Source: Coriaria nepalensis (lineage: Eukaryota; Streptophyta; Magnoliopsida; Cucurbitales; Coriariaceae). Taken from it: 64,000 nucleotides of DNA. Shown here one piece after another: positions 1 through 13,469 of the stretch. The notes beneath the pieces were generated by a model that was given only the letters and a program-made list of their open reading frames with translations, ran no database searches and was not told the origin of the DNA. The position numbers and the translations under genes are program-made. The DNA lies in assembly GCA_027186245.1 (NCBI GenBank), contig CP114482.1, forward strand, positions 22,091,209 to 22,155,208, read 5' to 3'. Position 1 is the stretch's first letter; each line of letters opens with the position of its first letter.

Positions 1-1572
1 CTTAAAATCATATTTTTGCGTCTCTTTTAGTTAGTAAATCATTCTAAATCACTTCGAACGAAATTCGGCCTTTAAACATGACTTTCGTACGTAACTTGCA
101 GTTGATCTATTAAAGGCAACAATGCATTTGTTTAGCCTTGAAGTCATGTCACTGAGTCTCTTCTAGTCATTAAATCATTCTAAATGAATTCGAACGAATT
201 CTATTTGCGCCCTTCAAACATTATTTTCTTACATAACTTGTAATTAATCTATTGAAGACAACAATGCATTATTTTAGCGTTAAAAAGCATATCACCCAGT
301 CTTTTCAATCATTAAATTGTTTGAAGGAACTTCGAACCAATTCTCTTTTTGCATTTAAAACGCGACTTTCATGCATAACTTGCAATTGATATATTGAAGG
401 CAACAATGCATTTGTTTAGCCTTAAAGTCATGTCAATTAGGCTCTTCTAGTCGTTAAATCATTCTAAATTAAGTCGAACAAATTCTATTTTCGCCCTTCA
501 AACATTATTTTCTTACATAACATGTAATTAATCTATTGAAGACAACAATGCATTATTTTAGCATTAAAAAGCATATGACTTAGTCTTTTCAATCATTAAA
601 TTGTTTGGAGGCACTTCGAACTAATTCTATTTTTGCATTTAGAACGCGACTTTCATGCATAACTTGTAATTGATCTATTGATGGAAACTATGCATTTTTT
701 TATCCTTAAAGTCATATTTTTGCGTCTTTTTTAGTCAGTAAATCATTCTAAATCACTTCAGACGAAATGCGGCCTTTAAACATGACTTTCGTGCGTAACT
801 TGCAGTTGATCTATTGAAGGCAACAATGCATTTGTTTAGCATTGAAGTCATGTCACTGAGTCTCTTCTAGTCATTAAATCATTCTAAATTAATTGGAACG
901 AATTCTATTATTGCCCTTCAAACATTATTTTCCTACATAACATGTAATTAATCAATTGAAGACAACAATGCATTATTTTAGCGTTAAAAAGCATATCACT
1001 CAGTCTTTTCAATCATTAAATTGTTTGGAGGCACTTCGAACCAATTCTCTTTTTGCATTTCAAACGCGACTTTCATGCATAACTTTCAATTGATCTATTG
1101 ATGGCAACTATGCATTTTTTAGCCTTAAAATCATATTTTTGCGTCTCTTTTAGTTAGTAAATCATTCTAAATCACTTCGAACGAAATTCGGCCTTTAAAC
1201 ATGACTTTCGTGCCTAACTTGCAGTTGATCTATTGAAGGCAACAATGCATTTGTTTAGCCTTAAAGTCATGTCATTGAGTCTCTTCTAGTCATTAAATCA
1301 TTCTAAATATATTCGAACGAATTCTATTTTTGCCCTTCAAACATTATTTTCTTACATAACTTGTAATTAATCTATTGAAGACAACAATGCATTATTTTAG
1401 CGTTAAAAAGCATATCACTCAGTCTCTTCAATCATTAAATTGTTTGAAGGCACTTCGAACCAATTCTCTTTTTGCATTTAAAACGCGACTTTCATGCATA
1501 ACTTGCAATTGATCTATTGATGGCAACTATGCATTTTTTAGCCTTAAAATCATATTTTTGCGTCTCTTTTTG
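1..1572 (+). repeat. Left-edge HOR fragment, partner of 5739-7058 (offset 5738)
   Basis: From base 1 to about 1320 this segment matches 5739-7058 almost base for base. Shared private variants include the A-to-C order break at 386 and the rare AACTTTCAATTG in A near 1081. It is therefore the 3' part of a 17-monomer HOR unit cut by the window edge. After about 1320 the match switches to 2579 onward (offset 1258), marked by CAGTCTCTTC, so an exchange point lies near 1320. No gene or other element is visible. Confidence 0.85.
386..386 (+). other. A-to-C order break (B monomer missing)
   Basis: A ends with ATAACTTGCAA and passes directly into TTGATATATTGAAGGCAACA, the start of a C monomer. The following C carries AATTAGGCTCTTCTAGTCGT and AAGTCGAACAAATTC, which are found only after these breaks. 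The junction is a crossover in perfect monomer register between the 3' ends of A and B. Confidence 0.88.
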
Positions 1573-2831
1573 TCAGTAAATAATTCTAAATCACTTCGAA
1601 CGAAATTCGGCCTTTAATCATGACTTTCGTGCGTAGCTTGCAGTTGATATATTGAAGGCAACAATGCATTTGTTTAGCCTTAAAGTCATGTCACTGAGTC
1701 TCTTCTAGTCATTAAATCATTTTAAATTAATTCGAACGAATTCTATTATCGCCCTTCAAACATTATTTTCTTACATAACTTGTAATTAATCTATTGAAAA
1801 GAACAATGCATTATTTTAGCGTTAAAAAGCATATCACTCAGTCTTTTCAATCATTAAATTGTTTGAAGGAACTTCGAACCAATTCTCTTTTTGCATTTAA
1901 AACGCGACTTTCATGCATAACTTGCAATTGATCTATTGATGGCAACTATGCATTTTTTTAGCCTTAAAGTCATATTTTTGCGTCTCTTCTAGTCTGTAAA
2001 TCATTCTACATAACTTCGAACGAAATTCGGCCTTTAAACATGACTTTCGTGCATAACTTGCAGTTGATCTATTATAGGCAACAATGCATTTGTTTAGCCT
2101 TAAAGTCATGTCACTGAATCTCTTCTAGTCATTAAATCATTCTAAATTAATTCGAACGAATTCTATTTTCGCCCTTCAAACATTATTTTCTTACATAACT
2201 TGTAATTAATCTATTGAAAAGAACAATGCATTATTTTAGCATTAAAAAGCACATGACTCAGTCTTTTCAATCATTAAATTGTTTGATGGCACTTCGAACC
2301 AATTCTCTTTTTGTATTTTGAACGTGGCTTTCATGCATAACTTGCAATTGATCTATTGATGACAACTATGCATTTTTTTAGCCTTAAAGTCATATTTTTG
2401 CGTCTTTTTTAGTCAGTAAATCATTCTAAATCACTTCGGACGAAATGTGGACTTTAAACATGACTTTCGTGCGTAACTTGCAGTTGATCTATTGAAGGCA
2501 ACAATGCATTTGTTTAGCCTTAAAGTCATGTCATTGAGTCTCTTCTAGTCATTAAATCATTCTAAATTAATTCGAACGAATTCTATTTTTGCCCTTCAAA
2601 CATTATTTTCTTACATAACTTGTAATTAATCTATTGAAGACAACAATGCATTATTTTAGCGTTAAAAAGCATATCACTCAGTCTCTTCAATCATTAAATT
2701 GTTTGAAGGCACTTCGAACCAATTCTCTTTTTGCATTTAAAACGCGACTTTCATGCATAACTTGCAATTGATCTATTGATGGCAACTATGCATTTTTTAG
2801 CCTTAAAATCATATTTTTGCGTCTCTTTTTG
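1573..2831 (+). repeat. HOR unit, 9 monomers (1259 bp)
   Basis: The unit runs from one TCAGTAAATAATTCTAAATC variant of B (1573) to the next (2832). Its interior from about 1800 onward matches 8378 onward at offset 6578, including the private forms TCTAGTCTGTAAATC and GAAAAGAACAATGC. It is the shortest unit in the left block and equals three trimers. Confidence 0.8.
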
Positions 2832-4929
2832 TCAGTAAATAATTCTAAATCACTTCGAACGAAATTCGGCCTTTAATCATGACTTTCGTGCGTAGCTTGC
2901 AGTTGATATATTGAAGGCAACAATGCATTTGTTTAGCCTTAAAGTCATGTCACTGAGTCTCTTCTAGTCATTAAATCATTCTAAATTAATTCGAACGAAT
3001 TCTATTATCGCCCTTCAAACATTATTTTCTTACGTAACATGTAATTAATCTATTGAAGACAACAATGCATTATTTTAGCATTAAAAAGCATATGACTCAG
3101 TCTTTTCAATCATTAAATTGTTTAAAGGCACTTCGAACCAATTCTCTTTTTGTATTTTGCACGTGGCTTTCATGCATAACTTGCAATTGATCTATTGATG
3201 ACAACTATGCATTTTTTTAGCCTTAAAGTCATATTTTTGCATCTCTTTTAGTCAGTAAATCATTCTAAATCACTTCGTATGAAATTCGGCCTTTAAACAT
3301 GACTTTCGTGCCTAACTTGCAGTTGATCTATTATAGGCAACAATGCATTTGTTTAGCCTTGAAGTCATGTCACTGAGTCTCTTCTAGTCATTAAATCATT
3401 CTAAATTAATTCGAACGAATTCTATTATTGCCCTTCAAACATTATTTTCCTACATAACATGTAATTAATCTATTGAAGACAACAATGCATTATTTTAGCG
3501 TTAAAAAGCATATCACTCAGTCTTTTCAATCATTAAATTGTTTGGAGGCACTTCGAACCAATTCTCTTTTTGCATTTAAAATGCGACTTTCATGCATAAC
3601 TTGCAATTGGTCTATTGATGGCAACTATGCATTTTTTAGCCTTAAAATCATATTTTTGCGTCTCTTTTAGTTAGTAAATCATTCTAAATCACTTCGAACG
3701 AAATTCGGCCTTTAAACATGACTTTCGTACGTAACCTGCAGTTGATCTATTGAAGGCAACAATGCATTTGTTTAGCCTCGAAGTCATGTCACTGAGTCTC
3801 TTCTAGTCATTAAATCATTCTAAATGAATTCAAACGAATTCTATTTGCGCCCTTCAAACATTATTTTCTTACATAACTTGTAATTAATCTATTGAAGACA
3901 ACAATGCATTATTTTAGCGTTAAAAAGCATATCACTCAGTCTTTTCAATCATTAAATTGTTTGAAGGAACTTCGAACCAATTCTCTTTTTGCATTTAAAA
4001 CGCGACTTTCATGCATAACTTGCAATTGATCTATTGATGGCAACTATGCATTTTTTTAGGCTTAAAGTCATATTTTTGCGTCTCTTCTAGTCTGTAAATC
4101 ATTCTACATAACTTCGAACGAAATTCGGCCTTTAAACATGACTTTCGTGCATAACTTGCAGTTGATCTATTATAGGCAACAATGCATTTATTTAGCCTTG
4201 AAGTCATGTCACTGAATCTCTTCTAGTCATTAAATCATTCTAAATTAATTCGAACGAAATCTATTTTCGCCCTTCAAACATTATTTTCTTACATAACATG
4301 TAATTAATTTATTGAAGACAACAATGCATTATTTTAGCATTAAAAAGCATATGACTTAGTCTTTTCAATCATTAAATTGTTTGGAGGCACTTCGAACCAA
4401 TTCTATTTTTGCATTTAGAACGCGACTTTCATGCATAACTTGTAATTGATCTATTGATGGAAACTATGCATTTTTTTATCCTTAAAGTCATATTTTTGCG
4501 TCTTTTTTAGTCAGTAAATCATTCTAAATCACTTCAGACGAAATGTGGACTTTAAACATGACTTTCGTGCGTAACTTGCAGTTGATCTATTGAAGGCAAC
4601 AATGCATTTGTTTAGCATTGAAGTCATGTCACTGAGTCTCTTCTAGTCATTAAATCATTCTAAATTAATTCGAACGAATTCTATTATCGCCCTTCAAACA
4701 TTATTTTCTTACATAAGTTGTAATTAATCTATTGAAGACAACAATGCATTATTTTAGCGTTAAAAAGCATATCACTCAGTCTTTTCAATTATTAAATTGT
4801 TTGAAGGCACTTCGAACCAATTCCCTTTTTGCATTTAAAACGCGACTTTCATGCATAACTTGCAATTGATCTATTGATGGCAACTATGCATTTTTTAGCC
4901 TTAAAATCATATTTTTGCGTCTCTTTTAG
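2832..4929 (+). repeat. HOR unit, 15 monomers (2098 bp)
   Basis: The unit opens at the same point in B as its neighbours and spans five trimers. Its first kilobase matches the start of the next unit at offset 2098 (for example 3473 against 5571). The second half carries different B haplotypes, including TTCAGACGAAATGTGG, which recur at 11.1 kb (offset 6578). It is duplicated as the unit at 9410-11507. Confidence 0.82.
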
Positions 4930-7310
4930 TCAGTAAATCATTCTAAATCACTTCGAACAAAATTCGGCCTTTAAACATGACTTTCGTGCGTAGCTTGCAG
5001 TTGATATATTGAAGGCAACAATGCATTTGTTTAGCCTTAAAGTCATGTCACTGAGTCTCTTCTAGTCATTAAATCATTCTAAATTAATTCGAACGAATTC
5101 TATTATCGCCCTTCAAACATTATTTTCTTACGTAACATGTAATTAATCTATTGAAGACAACAATGCGTTATTTTAGCATTAAAAAGCATATGACTCAGTC
5201 TTTTCAATCATTAAATTGTTTGAAGGCACTTCGAACCAATTCTCTTTTTGTATTTTGCACGTGGCTTTCATGCATAACTTGCAATTGATCTATTGATGAC
5301 AACTATGCATTTTTTTAGCCTTAAAGTCATATTTTTGCATCTCTTTTAGTCAGTAAATCATTCTAAATCACTTCGTATGAAATTCGGCCTTTAAACATGA
5401 CTTTCGTGCCTAACTTGCAGTTGATCTATTATAGGCAACAATGCATTTGTTTAGCCTTGAAGTCATGTCACTGAGTCTCTTCTAGTCATTAAATCATTCT
5501 AAATTAATTGGAACGAATTCTATTATTGCCCTTCAAACATTATTTTCCTACATAACATGTAATTAATCTATTGAAGACAACAATGCATTATTTTAGCGTT
5601 AAAAAGCATATCACTCAGTCTTTTCAATCATTAAATTGTTTGGAGGCACTTCGAACCAATTCTCTTTTTGCATTTAAAATGCGACTTTCATGCAGAACTT
5701 GCAATTGGTCTATTGATGGCAACTATGCATTTTTTAGCCTTAAAATCATATTTTTGCGTCTCTTTTAGTTAGTAAATCATTCTAAATCACTTCGAACGAA
5801 ATTCGGCCTTTAAACATGACTTTCGTACGTAACTTGCAGTTGATCTATTAAAGGCAACAATGCATTTGTTTAGCCTTGAAGTCATGTCACTGAGTCTCTT
5901 CTAGTCATTAAATCATTCTAAATGAATTCGAACGAATTCTATTTGCGCCCTTCAAACATTATTTTCTTACATAACTTGTAATTAATCTATTGAAGACAAC
6001 AATGCATTATTTTAGCGTTAAAAAGCATATCACCCAGTCTTTTCAATCATTAAATTGTTGGAAGGAACTTCGAACCAATTCTCTTTTTGCATTTAAAACG
6101 CGACTTTCATGCATAACTTGCAATTGATATATTGAAGGCAACAATGCATTTGTTTAGCCTTAAAGTCATGTCAATTAGGCTCTTCTAGTCGTTAAATCAT
6201 TCTAAATTAAGTCGAACAAATTCTATTTTCGCCCTTCAAACATTATTTTCTTACATAACATGTAATTAATCTATTGAAGACAACAATGCATTATTTTAGC
6301 ATTAAAAAGCATATGACTTAGTCTTTTCAATCATTAAATTGTTTGGAGGCACTTCGAACCAATTCTATTTTTGCATTTAGAACGCGACTTTCATGCATAA
6401 CTTGTAATTGATCTATTGATGGAAACTATGCATTTTTTTATCCTTAAAGTCATATTTTTGCGTCTTTTTTAGTCAGTAAATCATTCTAAATCACTTCAGA
6501 CGAAATGCGGCCTTTAAACATGACTTTCGTGCGTAACTTGCAGTTGATCTATTGAAGGCAACAATGCATTTGTTTAGCATTGAAGTCATGTCACTGAGTC
6601 TCTTCTAGTCATTAAATCATTCTAAATTAATTGGAACGAATTCTATTATTGCCCTTCAAACATTATTTTCCTACATAACATGTAATTAATCTATTGAAGA
6701 CAACAATGCATTATTTTAGCGTTAAAAAGCATATCACTCAGTCTTTTCAATCATTAAATTGTTTGGAGGCACTTCAAACCAATTCTCTTTTTGCATTTAA
6801 AACGCGACTTTCATGCATAACTTTCAATTGGTCTATTGATGGCAACTATGCATTTTTTAGCCTTAAAATCATATTTTTGCGTCTATTTTAGTTAGTAAAT
6901 CATTCTAAATCACTTCGAACGAAATTCGGCCTTTAAACATGACTTTCGTGCCTAACTTGCAGTTGATCTATTGAAGGCAACAATGCATTTGTTTAGCCTT
7001 AAAGTCATGTCATTGAGTCTCTTCTAGTCATTAAATCATTCTAAATTAATTCGAACGAATTCTATTTGCGCCCTTCAAACATTATTTTCTTACATAACTT
7101 GTAATTAATCTATTGAAGACAACAATGCATTATTTTAGCGTTAAAAAGCATATCACTCAGTCTTTTCAATCATTAAATTGTTTGAAGGCACTTCGAACCA
7201 ATTCCCTTTTTGCATTTAAAACGCGACTTTCATGCATAACTTGCAATTGATCTATTGATGGCAACTATGCATTTTTTAGCCTTAAAATCATATTTTTGCG
7301 TCTCTTTTAG
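4930..7310 (+). repeat. HOR unit, 17 monomers (2381 bp), contains A-to-C break
   Basis: The unit has the same length and order as the units at 13470 and 15851: four monomers short of seven full trimers, because one B is missing at 6124 and the unit otherwise keeps A-B-C order. The terminal trimer (6891-7310) has the diagnostic GTGCCTAAC, CATTGAGTCTC and ATTTGCGCCC seen again at 15.4-15.85 and 17.8-18.2 kb. It is a copy of the right-hand 17-monomer HOR lying outside the main tandem run. Confidence 0.82.
6124..6124 (+). other. A-to-C order break, same hybrid as at 386
   Basis: The junction and the marker variants downstream match those at 386 (offset 5738). The preceding A has the rare form AAATTGTTGGAAGGAAC, shared with the copies at 12.6 and 19.4 kb. 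Confidence 0.88.
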
Positions 7311-9409
7311 TCAGTAACTTGAGTCTAAATCACTTCGAACGATATTCGGCCTTTAAACATGACTTTCGTGCGTAACTTGCAGTTGATCTATTCAAGGCAA
7401 CAATGCATTTGTTTAGCCTTGAAGTCATGTCACTGAGTCTCTTCTAATCATTAAATCATTCTAAATTGATTGGAACGAATTCTATTATCGCCCTTCAAAC
7501 ATTATTTTCTTACATAACATGTAATTAATTTATTGAAGACAACAATGCATTATTTTAGCATTCAAAAGCATATGACTTAGTCTTTTCAATCATTAAATTG
7601 TTTGGAGGCACTTCGAACCAATTCTATTTTTGCATTTAGAACGCGACTTTCATGCATAACTTGTAATTGATCTATTGATGGAAACTATGCATTTTTTTAG
7701 CCTTAAAGTCATATTTTTGCGTCTTTTTTAGTCAGTAAATCATTCTAAATCACTTCAGACGAAATGCGGCCTTTAAACATGACTTTCGTGCGTAACTTGC
7801 AGTTGATCTATTAAAGGCAACAATGCATTTGTTTAGCATTGAAGTCATGTCACTGAGTCTCTTCTAGTCATTAAATCATTCTAAATTAATTGGAACGAAT
7901 TCTATTATTGCCCTTCAAACATTATTTTCCTACATAACATGTAATTAATCTATTGAAGACAACAATGCATTATTTTAGCGTTAAAAAGCATATCACTCAG
8001 TCTTTTCAATCATTAAATTGTTTGGAGGCACTTCGAACCAATTCTCTTTTTGCATTTAAAACGCGACTTTCATGCATAACTTGCAATTGTTCTATTGATG
8101 GCAACTATGCATTTTTTAGCCTTAAAATCATATTTTTGCCTCTCTTTTAGTTAGTAAATCATTCTAAATCACTTCGAACGAAATTCGGCCTTTAAACATG
8201 ACTTTCGTACGTAACCTGCAGTTGATCTATTGAAGGCAACAATGCATTTGTTTAGCCTTGAAGTCATGTCACTGAGTCTCTTCTAGTCATTAAATCATTC
8301 TAAATGAATTCGAACGAATTCTATTTGCGCCCTTCAAACATTATTTTCTTACATAACTTGTAATTAATCTATTGAAGACAACAATGCATTATTTTAGAGT
8401 TAAAAAGCATATCACTCAGTCTTTTCAATCATTAAATTGTTTGAAGGAACTTCGAACCAATTCTCTTTTTGCATTTAAAACGCGACTTTCATGCATAACT
8501 TGCAATTGATCTATTGATGGCAACTATGCATTTTTTTAGCCTTAAAGTCATATTTTTGCGTCTCTTCTAGTCTGTAAATCATTCTACATAACTTCGAACG
8601 AAATTCGGCCTTTAAACATGACTTTCGTGCATAACTTGCAGTTGATCTATTATAGGCAACAATGCATTTGTTTAGCCTTAAAGTCATGTCACTGAATCTC
8701 TTCTAGTCATTAAATCATTCTAAATTAATTCGAACGAATTCTATTTTCGCCCTTCAAACATTATTTTCTTACATAACTTGTAATTAATCTATTGAAAAGA
8801 ACAATGCATTATTTTAGCATTAAAAAGCACATGACTCAGTCTTTTCAATCATTAAATTGTTTGATGGCACTTCGAACCAATTCTCTTTTTGTATTTTGAA
8901 CGTGGCTTTCATGCATAACTTGCAATTGATCTATTGATGACAACTATGCATTTTTTTAGCCTTAAGGTCATATTTTTGCGTCTTTTTTAGTCAGTAAATC
9001 ATTCTAAATCACTTCGGACGAAATGTGGACTTTAAACATGACTTTCGTGCGTAACTTGCAGTTGATCTATTGAAGGCAACAATGCATTTGTTTAGCCTTA
9101 AAGTCATGTCATTGAGTCTCTTCTAGTCATTAAATCATTCTAAATTAATTCGAACGAATTCTATTTTTGCCCTTCAAACATTATTTTCTTACATAACTTG
9201 TAATTAATCTATTGAAGACAACAATGCATTATTTTAGCGTTAAAAAGCATATCACTCAGTCTCTTCAATCATTAAATTGTTTGAAGGCACTTCGAACCAA
9301 TTCTCTTTTTGCATTTAAAACGCGACTTTCATGCATAACTTGCAATTGATCTATTGATGGCAACTATGCATTTTTTAGCCTTAAAATCATATTTTTGCGT
9401 CTCTTTTTG
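7311..9409 (+). repeat. HOR unit, 15 monomers (2099 bp), mosaic
   Basis: The unit opens with an odd CAGTAACTTGAGTCTAAATC where all others read CAGTAAATCATTCTAAATC. The first part (to about 7489) matches 20,216-20,371. The part from 7490 matches 20,791 onward, so one trimer is absent here relative to that region. The stretch 7,550-8,150 matches 6,290-6,890 (offset 1259). From about 8,378 the unit follows 1,800 onward at offset 6578. At least three exchange points are therefore needed to build it. Confidence 0.75.
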
Positions 9410-11507
9410 TCAGTAAATAATTCTAAATCACTTCGAACGAAATTCGGCCTTTAATCATGACTTTCGTGCGTAGCTTGCAGTTGATATATTGAAGGCAACA
9501 ATGCATTTGTTTAGCCTTAAAGTCATGTCACTGAGTCTCTTCTAGTCATTAAATCATTCTAAATTAATTCGAACGAATTCTATTATCGCCCTTCAAACAT
9601 TATTTTCTTACGTAACATGTAATTAATCTATTGAAGACAACAATGCATTATTTTAGCATTAAAAAGCATATGACTCAGTCTTTTCAATCATTAAATTGTT
9701 TAAAGGCACTTCGAACCAATTCTCTTTTTGTATTTTGCACGTGGCTTTCATGCATAACTTGCAATTGATCTATTGATGACAACTATGCATTTTTTTAGCC
9801 TTAAAGTCATATTTTTGCATCTCTTTTAGTCAGTAAATCATTCTAAATCACTTCGTATGAAATTCGGCCTTTAAACATGACTTTCGTGCCTAACTTGCAG
9901 TTGATCTATTATAGGCAACAATGCATTTGTTTAGCCTTGAAGTCATGTCACTGAGTCTCTTCTAGTCATTAAATCATTCTAAATTAATTCGAACGAATTC
10001 TATTATTGCCCTTCAAACATTATTTTCCTACATAACATGTAATTAATCTATTGAAGACAACAATGCATTATTTTAGCGTTAAAAAGCATATCACTCAGTC
10101 TTTTCAATCATTAAATTGTTTGGAGGCACTTCGAACCAATTCTCTTTTTGCATTTAAAATGCGACTTTCATGCATAACTTGCAATTGGTCTATTGATGGC
10201 AACTATGCATTTTTTAGCCTTAAAATCATATTTTTGCGTCTCTTTTAGTTAGTAAATCATTCTAAATCACTTCGAACGAAATTCGGCCTTTAAACATGAC
10301 TTTCGTACGTAACCTGCAGTTGATCTATTGAAGGCAACAATGCATTTGTTTAGCCTTGAAGTCATGTCACTGAGTCTCTTCTAGTCATTAAATCATTCTA
10401 AATGAATTCGAACGAATTCTATTTGGGCCCTTCAAACATTATTTTCTTACATAACTTGTAATTAATCTATTGAAGACAACAATGCATTATTTTAGCGTTA
10501 AAAAGCATATCACTCAGTCTTTTCAATCATTAAATTGTTTGAAGGAACTTCGAACCAATTCTCTTTTTGCATTTAAAACGCGACTTTCATGCATAACTTG
10601 CAATTGATCTATTGATGGCAACTATGCATTTTTTTAGCCTTAAAGTCATATTTTTGCGTCTCTTCTAGTCTGTAAATCATTCTACATAACTTCGAACGAA
10701 ATTCGGCCTTTAAACATGACTTTCGTGCATAACTTGCAGTTGATCTATTATAGGCAACAATGCATTTGTTTAGCCTTGAAGTCATGTCACTGAATCTCTT
10801 CTAGTCATTAAATCATTCTAAATTAATTCGAACGAATTCTATTTTCACCCTTCAAACATTATTTTCTTACATAACATGTAATTAATTTATTGAAGACAAC
10901 AATGCATTATTTTAGCATTAAAAAGCATATGACTTAGTCTTTTCAATCATTAAATTGTTTGGAGGCACTTCGAACCAATTCTATTTTTGCATTTAGAACG
11001 CGACTTTCATGCATAACTTGTAATTGATCTATTGATGGAAACTATGCATTTTTTTATCCTTAAAGTCATATTTTTGCGTCTTTTTTAGTCAGTAAATCAT
11101 TCTAAATCACTTCAGACGAAATGTGGACTTTAAACATGACTTTCGTGCGTAACTTGCGGTTGATCTATTGAAGGCAACAATGCATTTGTTTAGCATTGAA
11201 GTCATGTCACTGAGTCTCTTCTAGTCATTAAATCATTCTAAATTAATTCGAACGAATTCTATTATCGCCCTTCAAACATTATTTTCTTACATAAGTTGTA
11301 ATTAATCTATTGAAGACAACAATGCATTATTTTAGCGTTAAAAAGCATATCACTCACTCTTTTCAATTATTAAATTGTTTGAAGGCACTTCGAACCAATT
11401 CCCTTTTTGCATTTAAAACGTGACTTTCATGCATAACTTGCAATTGATCTATTGATGGCAACTATGCATTTTTTAGCCTTAAAATCATATTTTTGCGTCT
11501 CTTTTAG
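9410..11507 (+). repeat. HOR unit, 15 monomers (2098 bp), copy of 2832-4929
   Basis: The unit matches 2832-4929 at offset 6578, with a handful of single-base differences (for example TTTGGGCCC for TTTGCGCCC near 10,425). It is part of the 5.1 kb block 8,378-13,468 that duplicates 1,800-6,890. Confidence 0.82.
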
Positions 11508-13469
11508 TCAGTAAATCATTCTAAATCACTTCGAACAAAATTCGGCCTTTAAACATGACTTTCGTGCGTAGCTTGCAGTTGATATATTGAAGGCAACAAT
11601 GCATTTGTTTAGCCTTAAAGTCATGTCACTGAGTCTCTTCTAGTCATTAAATCATTCTAAATTAATTCGAACGAATTCTATTATCGCCCTTCAAACATTA
11701 TTTTCTTACGTAACATGTAATTAATCTATTGAAGACAACAATGCATTATTTTAGCATTAAAAAGCATATGACTCAGTCTTTTCAATCATTAAATTGTTTG
11801 AAGGCACTTCGAACCAATTCTCTTTTTGTATTTTGCACGTGGCTTTCATGCATAACTTGCAATTGATCTATTGATGACAACTATGCATTTTTTTAGCCTT
11901 AAAGTCATATTTTTGCATCTCTTTTAGTCAGTAAATCATTCTAAATCACTTCGTATGAAATTCGGCCTTTAAACATGACTTTCGTGCCTAACTTGCAGTT
12001 GATCTATTATAGGCAACAATGCATTTGTTTAGCCTTGAAGTCATGTCACTGAGTCTCTTCTAGTCATTAAATTATTCTAAATTAATTGGAACGAATTCTA
12101 TTATTGCCCTGCAAACATTATTTTCCTACATAACATGTAATTAATCTATTGAAGACAACAATGCATTATTTTAGCGTTAAAAAGCATATCACTCAGTCTT
12201 TTCAATCATTAAATTGTTTGGAGGCACTTCGAACCAATTCTCTTTTTGCATTTAAAATGCGACTTTCATGCATAACTTGCAATTGGTCTATTGATGGCAA
12301 CTATGCATTTTTTAGCCTTAAAATCATATTTTTGCGTCTCTTTTAGTTAGTAAATCATTCTAAATCACTTCGAACGAAATTCGGCCTTTAAACATGACTT
12401 TCGTACGTAACTTGCAGTTGATCTATTAAAGGCAACAATGCATTTGTTTAGCCTTGAAGTCATGTCACTGAGTCTCTTCTAGTCATTAAATCATTCTAAA
12501 TGAATTCGAACGAATTCTATTTGCGCCCTTCAAACATTATTTTCTTACATAACTTGTAATTAATCTATTGAAGACAACAATGCATTATTTTAGCGTTAAA
12601 AAGCATATCACCCAGTCTTTTCAATCATTAAATTGTTGGAAGGAACTTCGAACCAATTCTCTTTTTGCATTTAAAACGCGACTTTCATGCATAACTTGCA
12701 ATTGATATATTGAAGGCAACAATGCATTTGTTTAGCCTTAAAGTCATGTCAATTAGGCTCTTCTAGTCGTTAAATCATTCTAAATTAAGTCGAACAAATT
12801 CTATTTTCGCCCTTCAAACATTATTTTCTTATATAACATGTAATTAATCTATTGAAGACAACAATGCATTATTTTAGCATTAAAAAGCATATGACTTAGT
12901 CTTTTCAATCATTAAATTGTTTGGAGGCACTTCGAACCAATTCTATTTTTGCATTTAGAACGCGACTTTCATGCATAACTTGTAATTGATCTATTGATGG
13001 AAACTATGCATTTTTTTATCCTTAAAGTCATATTTTTGCGTCTTTTTTAGTCAGTAAATCATTCTAAATCACTTCAGACGAAATGCGGCCTTTAAACATG
13101 ACTTTCGTGCGTAACTTTCAGTTGATCTATTGAAGGCAACAATGCATTTGTTTAGCATTGAAGTCATGTCACTGAGTCTCTTCTAGTCATTAAATCATTC
13201 TAAATTAATTGGAACGAATTCTATTATTGCCCTTCAAACATTATTTTCCTACATAACATGTAATTAATCTATTGAAGACAACAATGCATTATTTTAGCGT
13301 TAAAAAGCATATCACTCAGTCTTTTCAATCATTAAATTGTTTGGAGGCACTTCGAACCAATTCTCTTTTTGCATTTAAAACGCGACTTTCATGCATAACT
13401 TGCAATTGGTCTATTGATGGCAACTATGCATTTTTTAGCCTTAAAATCATATTTTTGCGTCTCTTTTAG
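11508..13469 (+). repeat. HOR unit, 14 monomers (1962 bp), one trimer short
   Basis: The unit is collinear with 13470-15431 at offset 1962 (12,149/14,111; 12,702/14,664; 13,272/15,234). It then jumps straight to the next unit start, lacking the final 419-bp trimer that is present at 15,432-15,850. It keeps the A-to-C break at 12,702. It is the first member of the tandem 17-monomer family and differs from the others by loss of exactly one trimer. Confidence 0.85.
12702..12702 (+). other. A-to-C order break, same hybrid
   Basis: This copy lies 6578 bp from the one at 6124, with the same flanks; it belongs to the 47-monomer super-repeat. Confidence 0.88.
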
